Positions 39,226 through 44,564 of a DNA stretch of 44,564 bases are shown piece after piece. How positions within the stretch are numbered: position 1 is the stretch's first letter; each line of letters begins with the position of its first letter. Origin of the DNA: Paulinella micropora. Its lineage: Eukaryota > Cercozoa > Imbricatea > Euglyphida. A program made the translations under genes and the position numbers. The stretch lies in the NCBI GenBank assembly GCA_009731375.1, contig BJOX01000307.1:635807-680370 (forward strand), written 5' to 3'. The notes beneath the pieces were generated by a model. It saw only the letters and a list, made by a program, of their open reading frames with translations, searched no databases and was not told the DNA's origin.

Positions 39226-39406
39226 GGCAAGAGGAGGAGGAGGAGGAGGAGGAGGAGGAGGAGAAGAAGAAGAAGAAGAAGAAGGAGAAGAAGAAGAAGA
39301 AGAAAGCAAGGAGAAGAGGAAGAAGGAGCAGGAGAAGGAGGAGGATGATGATGATGATGATAACAATAACAATACTAATGACAATAATAATAATAATAAT
39401 AATAAT

Positions 39407-39453
<47 letters not shown>

Positions 39454-39483
39454 TAATGATCATAATGATCATAATAACAACAA

Positions 39484-39516
<33 letters not shown>

Positions 39517-39623
39517 TAATTATGAGATGAGAAAGAGGACACACGAACATGTCACCGATATTTGGAAGAAGAATCAGAAGCTACAAGGAAGAAAAAATAG
39601 AAGCTTGAAACCTACCTACCTAC

Positions 39624-39690
<67 letters not shown>

Positions 39691-39824
39691 CCTACCTACC
39701 TATCTATCTATCTATCTATACTTTACAGTAGGCCGTGCTTACAAGCTAGCACAATATAGATATAGATATAGATATAGATATAGATGTAGATATAGATATA
39801 GATATAGATATAGAAGCGACCTCG
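39226..39824. repeat. Simple repeats filling a GTPase intron
   Basis: (GAG/GAA)n at 39230-39345, (AAT)n at 39345-39525, (TATC)n at 39620-39720 and (ATAG)n-type at 39755-39812, with ~80 bp of ordinary sequence at 39530-39610. All lie in the intron 39205-39820 of the - strand GTPase. Confidence 0.9.
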
Positions 39825-39874
39825 TGCGGGGGTACTAGATGTTCCTGCAGAGAGTATAGCCAGCCCCTGCAATC

Positions 39875-39944
39875 CTGGAAGAAGGAGAAGAAGGGGGAGG
39901 AGGAGGAGGAGGAGGGAGGAGGAAGGCGAGGAGGAGGAGGAGGA

Positions 39945-39975
<31 letters not shown>

Positions 39976-40181
39976 GAGGAGGAGGAGAAGAAGAAGAAGA
40001 AGGAGGAAGAGGAGGAGGAGGATGAGGAGAAGGAGAGGGAGAGGGAGAGGGAGGAGGAGGAGAAGAAGAAGAAGAAGAAGACGAAGAAGAAGACGAAGAC
40101 GAAGACGAAGAAGAAGAAGAAAAAGAAGAAGAAGAAGAAGAAGAAGAAGACGAAGACGAAGAAGAAGAAGAAGAAGAAGAG
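39875..40181. repeat. (GAG)n/(GAA)n array
   Basis: About 300 bp of GAG, GAA and GAC units. On the - strand it gives the pyrimidine tract before the acceptor TTCCAG at the 39874 exon. Confidence 0.92.
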
Positions 40182-40334
40182 TAAGTGGGAGTCAGTGAGC
40201 AATTGAGTTTGTTGGGCTGTGTGTGTGACACCGTGTCATTGAGGGGTTCATGTTGGCTAATAAGTGTAATCGACACTGACTCATATGATAATTACAATTA
40301 TAATTATAATGATGATGATAATGATGATGATGAA

Positions 40335-40335
40335 A

Positions 40336-40389
<54 letters not shown>

Positions 40390-41510
40390 GTAATAATAAT
40401 AATAAAGTGCAAGTGCTTGACGATCACTCACTCATTCAATCACCCACTCATTCACTCACCCACTCACTTACTCACCCACCCACTCACTCACTCACTCACT
40501 CACTTACTCACTCACTTACTCCACTCACTCACTCACTTACTCCACTCACTCACTCACTCACTCACTCGCTCGCTCTTTCACCCACTCACTTATTCACTCA
40601 CCCACTCACCCACCCACTCACTCACTCACTCACTCCACTCACTCCACTCACTCCACTCACTCCACTCTCACTCACTCACTCACTCACTTACTCCCTCCAC
40701 TCACTCACTCACTCACTCACTTACTCCACTCAATCACTCTACTCACTCACTCCACTCACTCACTCTCTCACGCACTGTTTCACTTACTCCACTCTACTCA
40801 CTCCACTCTACTCACTCCACTCTACTCACTCCACTCTACTCACTCTACTCACTCACTCACTCACTCACTCACTCACTCCACTCACTCAATCCACTCACCC
40901 ACTCACCCACTCACCCACTCAACCACTCACTCGCTCGCTCACTCACCCACCCACTCACTCACTCACTCACTCACTCACTCCACTCACTCCACTCACTCCA
41001 CTCGCTCGCTCACTCACTCACCCACTCACCCACTCACCCACTCACTCACTCACTCGCTCGCTCACTCACCCACCCACTCACTCACTCACTCACTCACTCA
41101 CTCACTTACTCCACTCAATCACTCTACTCACTCACTCCACTTACTCACTCACACACTCATTCACTTACTCCACTCTACTCACTCCACTCTACTCACTCTA
41201 CTCACTCCACTCTACTCACTCTACTCACTCACTCACTCACTTACTCACTCACTCCACTCACTCACTCCACTCACTCACTCTCACTCACTCACTTACTCCA
41301 CTCACCCACTCACTTACTCACCCACTCACCCACTCACCCACTCACTCGCTCGCTCACTCACCCACCCACTCACTCACTCACTCACCCACTCCACCCACTC
41401 CACTCACTCCACCCACTCACCCCACTCCACCCACTCGCTCCTTACTCACCCACTCACCCACTCACTCCCTCACTCACTCCCTCACTCACTCATTCACTCA
41501 CACTCAAGGA
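40335..41510. repeat. (AAT)n then a 1.1-kb (ACTC)n array
   Basis: An AAT tract (40335-40405) is followed from about 40420 to 41510 by ACTC units with frequent ACCC, GCTC and TACTCC variants. Higher-order blocks recur, for example a CCCACTCACCCACTCACC block. The 495-residue open frame across it has no gene-like features. Confidence 0.95.
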
Positions 41511-41540
41511 TCGGCTGACAACGCATCCTTAAAAGTCATA

Positions 41541-41671
41541 CACAGTAAAGCAAATCCTGGAAGTTTTCCCGGAAACTTTACTGACTTTGAGTCATTTCCC
41601 GGAAACTTCCCGGGAAATCACCCGAATTCAGTAAAGCTTCCGGGGAAACTTCCAGGATTTGCTTTACTGTG
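41541..41671. mobile_element. 131-bp foldback (MITE-like) element with 3-bp ATA duplication
   Basis: The ends CACAGTAAAGCAAATCCTGG and CCAGGATTTGCTTTACTGTG are inverted, with arms of about 45 bp (inner ends ACTTTACTGA and TCAGTAAAGC). An inner palindrome-like part contains CATTTCCCGGAAACTTCC. ATA precedes (41538-41540) and follows (41672-41674). The ends and the CCCGG-GAAA core resemble the element at 34978-35127. Confidence 0.8.
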
Positions 41672-41762
41672 ATATTATTTATTGCAGACATGAACTAGGC
41701 ACTGCTAATTAAGATGTATACTATCCACTTTATTCATATTCCACACCAGGTCTCCCCACACC

Positions 41763-41972
<210 letters not shown>

Positions 41973-42062
41973 CACCTGGAAGGATTTTGGATCATCGATC
42001 GAGTAGACAAGCGCTATACCGGTGACTTTACGATAGTATGCCTACATACATACATACATACA

Positions 42063-42093
<31 letters not shown>

Positions 42094-42136
42094 CATACAG
42101 ACGTACAGACTTACAGACATGCATACATACATACAT

Positions 42137-42163
42137 GATACCGGTGACTTTGCGATAGTATGC
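42137..42163 (-). pseudogene. Truncated GTPase exon copy 1
   Basis: On the - strand, acceptor GCAG, then the first ~27 bp of the exon (AYYRKVTGI) before the sequence returns to ATAC repeat. One synonymous change (CGC for CGT). Confidence 0.8.
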
Positions 42164-42243
42164 CTGCATACATACATACATACATTCCATTACATACATA
42201 CAAACATTTACATACATACATACATACATACATTCATACATAC

Positions 42244-42277
42244 ACGAGTAGATACCGGTGACTTTACGATAGTATGC
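42244..42277 (-). pseudogene. Truncated GTPase exon copy 2
   Basis: Acceptor [13 protein letters not shown], then an inner deletion of GCGCTTG and TACTCG before the repeat. The junction TACTC|GTGTATG could act as a donor. Confidence 0.8.
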
Positions 42278-42382
42278 CTACATACATACATACATACATA
42301 CATACATACATACATACATACATACATACATACATTTACATACATTTACATACATGCATGCATACATACATACATACATACA

Positions 42383-42416
<34 letters not shown>

Positions 42417-42422
42417 CATACA

Positions 42423-42464
42423 CGAGTAGACAAGCGCGATACCGGTGATTTTACGATAGTATGC
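42423..42464 (-). pseudogene. Truncated GTPase exon copy 3
   Basis: Acceptor GTAG, then [14 protein letters not shown] (Val to Ile change) before the ATAC repeat at the same TACTCG|TGTATG joint as copy 2. Confidence 0.8.
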
Positions 42465-42647
42465 CTACATGCATACATACATACATTCCATACATACATA
42501 CATTACATAGATATATTACATATACATACATACATACATACATAAATACACACAGGCCATTGGCCATATCAACGGCTTTTTCTTCCACATACATACAAAC
42601 ATACATACATACATATATACATACACAGAACAAAATAAATTGCCACA

Positions 42648-42680
42648 ATAATAATAATCATAATTATAATAAAAATAATG

Positions 42681-42732
<52 letters not shown>

Positions 42733-42774
42733 TAATAATAATATTAATAATAAGTCGTAATAATAATAATAATA

Positions 42775-42831
<57 letters not shown>

Positions 42832-42833
42832 TG

Positions 42834-42887
<54 letters not shown>

Positions 42888-42897
42888 TAATAATAAT
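42648..42897. repeat. (AAT)n array
   Basis: About 250 bp of AAT with a few GAT units in a GTPase intron. Confidence 0.97.
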
Positions 42898-42977
42898 ACA
42901 CACACTAGAATAACTTCCTTATGTACGTAATTGCACACTATGATGCAACCGTGCTAAAGTGCGCGAAGTCGTTCTTG

Positions 42978-42989
42978 GCCTGCTGTGTC
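42978..42989. repeat. 12-bp target duplication, copy 1
   Basis: GCCTGCTGTGTC, exon sequence (DTAG codons on the - strand). It recurs at 43492-43503 on the other side of the telomere-like insertion. Confidence 0.85.
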
Positions 42990-43394
42990 GTTACTCGTGT
43001 TAAGGTGAGGGTTAGGCTTAGGGTTAGGGTTATGGTTAGGGTTAGGGTTATGGTCAGGGTAAGGGTTAGGGTTAGGTTTAGGTTTAGGTTAAGGGTTAGT
43101 TAGGGTTATGGTTAGGGTTAGGGTTAGGGTTAGGGTTAGGGTTAGGTTTAGGGTTAGGGTTAAGGTTAGGTTTAGAGTTAGTTAAGGTTAGGGTTAGGGT
43201 TAGGGTTAGGGTTAGGTTTAGGTTTAGGTTTAGGGTTCGGGTTAGGGTTAGGTTTAGGATTAGGTTTAGGGTTAGGTTTAGGGCTAGGGTTAGGTTTAGG
43301 TTTAGGTTTAGGGTTAGGGTTAGGGTCAGGGTTAAGTTTAGGGTTAGGTTTAGGTTTAGGGTTAGGTTTAGGGTCAGGGTTATGCTTCCCTATT

Positions 43395-43481
<87 letters not shown>

Positions 43482-43491
43482 NNNNNNNNNN
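42990..43491 (+). mobile_element. Telomere-like (TTAGGG)n segment with poly-A tail inserted in a GTPase exon
   Basis: After a short lead (GTTACTCGTGTTAAGGTGAG) come ~370 bp of GGGTTA units with GGTTTA, GGTCA and GGCTTA variants, then TATGCTTCCCTATTC, about 84 A (43397-43480) and a 10-N gap. Both sides are bounded by GCCTGCTGTGTC. A poly-A tail and a 12-bp target duplication are the marks of target-primed retrotransposition. The variants show the tract is not a fresh telomere. Confidence 0.8.
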
Positions 43492-43503
43492 GCCTGCTGT
43501 GTC
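43492..43503. repeat. 12-bp target duplication, copy 2
   Basis: Partner of 42978-42989, directly after the gap at the end of the poly-A. Confidence 0.85.
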
Positions 43504-43555
43504 CCAGATCTGCATATGTACTTTACCTAAACTCAAAAGCAGCGACAAGTTAAGA

Positions 43556-44564
<1,009 letters not shown>

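Larger units (their letters stand above)
42047..42630. repeat. (ATAC)n array with embedded exon fragments
   Basis: ATAC tracts alternate with three truncated copies of the 42041-41976 GTPase exon (42137-42163, 42244-42277, 42423-42464). Another non-repeat piece lies at 42555-42592. The composite period is ~110-190 bp. Confidence 0.9.

Noticed and set aside
39533-39600. A + strand frame HEHVTDIWKKNQKLQ resembling a GTPase segment
   Set aside because: The GTPase exon for that part (WLYSLQEH) is already found on the - strand; the likeness is short and has no splice borders.
40185-41672. A 495-residue frame of THSLTHSLTP repeats
   Set aside because: A pure (ACTC)n translation product, with a parallel frame equally open.
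43010-43380. A chromosome end (TTAGGG telomere)
   Set aside because: The tract is full of variant units, has unique exon sequence on both sides with a 12-bp duplication, and is followed by poly-A.

Overview
The window is nuclear DNA of an intron-bearing eukaryote. Three things show this: several exon chains with GT-AG borders and matching codon phase, many LTR, non-LTR and DNA transposons, and a large share of simple-sequence repeats ((TTC)n, (TAA)n, (TATC)n, (TACA)n, (ACTC)n, GA/GT runs, poly-C/G). A protist or alga is my guess; the sequence does not fix the lineage. Eight N gaps are present, most beside homopolymers or short repeats.

Layout. 1-3440: no recognised gene; a three-copy ~160-bp repeat (2254-2739) and tetranucleotide arrays. 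3443-23195: a decayed Ty3/gypsy-type retrotransposon on the + strand (gag with a CCCH finger, protease-like region, RT-RNase H, integrase, a 3' ORF, and an LTR starting TGTAACACCC). Its integrase is split by a 9,919-bp element (10317-20235) that has ~440-bp terminal inverted repeats and a 4-bp ATCC target duplication. This element carries no transposase that I recognise. It carries two divergent multi-exon genes: on the - strand a Lys/Glu-rich protein of unknown family, on the + strand a SET-like protein followed by a run of small phase-0 exons. 23297-23966: a second, partial gypsy 3' end. 24018-32622: a degenerate non-LTR retrotransposon with the order RNase H, reverse transcriptase, restriction-like endonuclease, between two ~380-bp direct repeats. 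33000-34700: small repeats, including a tRNA-derived SINE head.

34800-44564 looks like pure microsatellite but hides two host genes on the - strand. One starts at 37277 and has a 1.47-kb GAA-rich intron. The other is a Rab/Ras-family small GTPase whose exons (43526 down to 38925) join in phase through WDTAG, AYYR, LVYS, NKQDL and ETSAK motifs. The GTPase copy is damaged: a telomere-like (TTAGGG)n segment with a poly-A tail and a 12-bp target duplication sits inside the DTAG exon, and that exon also carries one extra base. Three truncated copies of the next exon lie in the neighbouring (TACA)n array. Two short foldback elements (34978-35127, 41541-41671) lie inside the repeats.

The best candidates for something undescribed are the 9.9-kb TIR element with its SET-like cargo and repeated exons, and the telomere-like retro-insertion with the exon-fragment copies in the GTPase gene.
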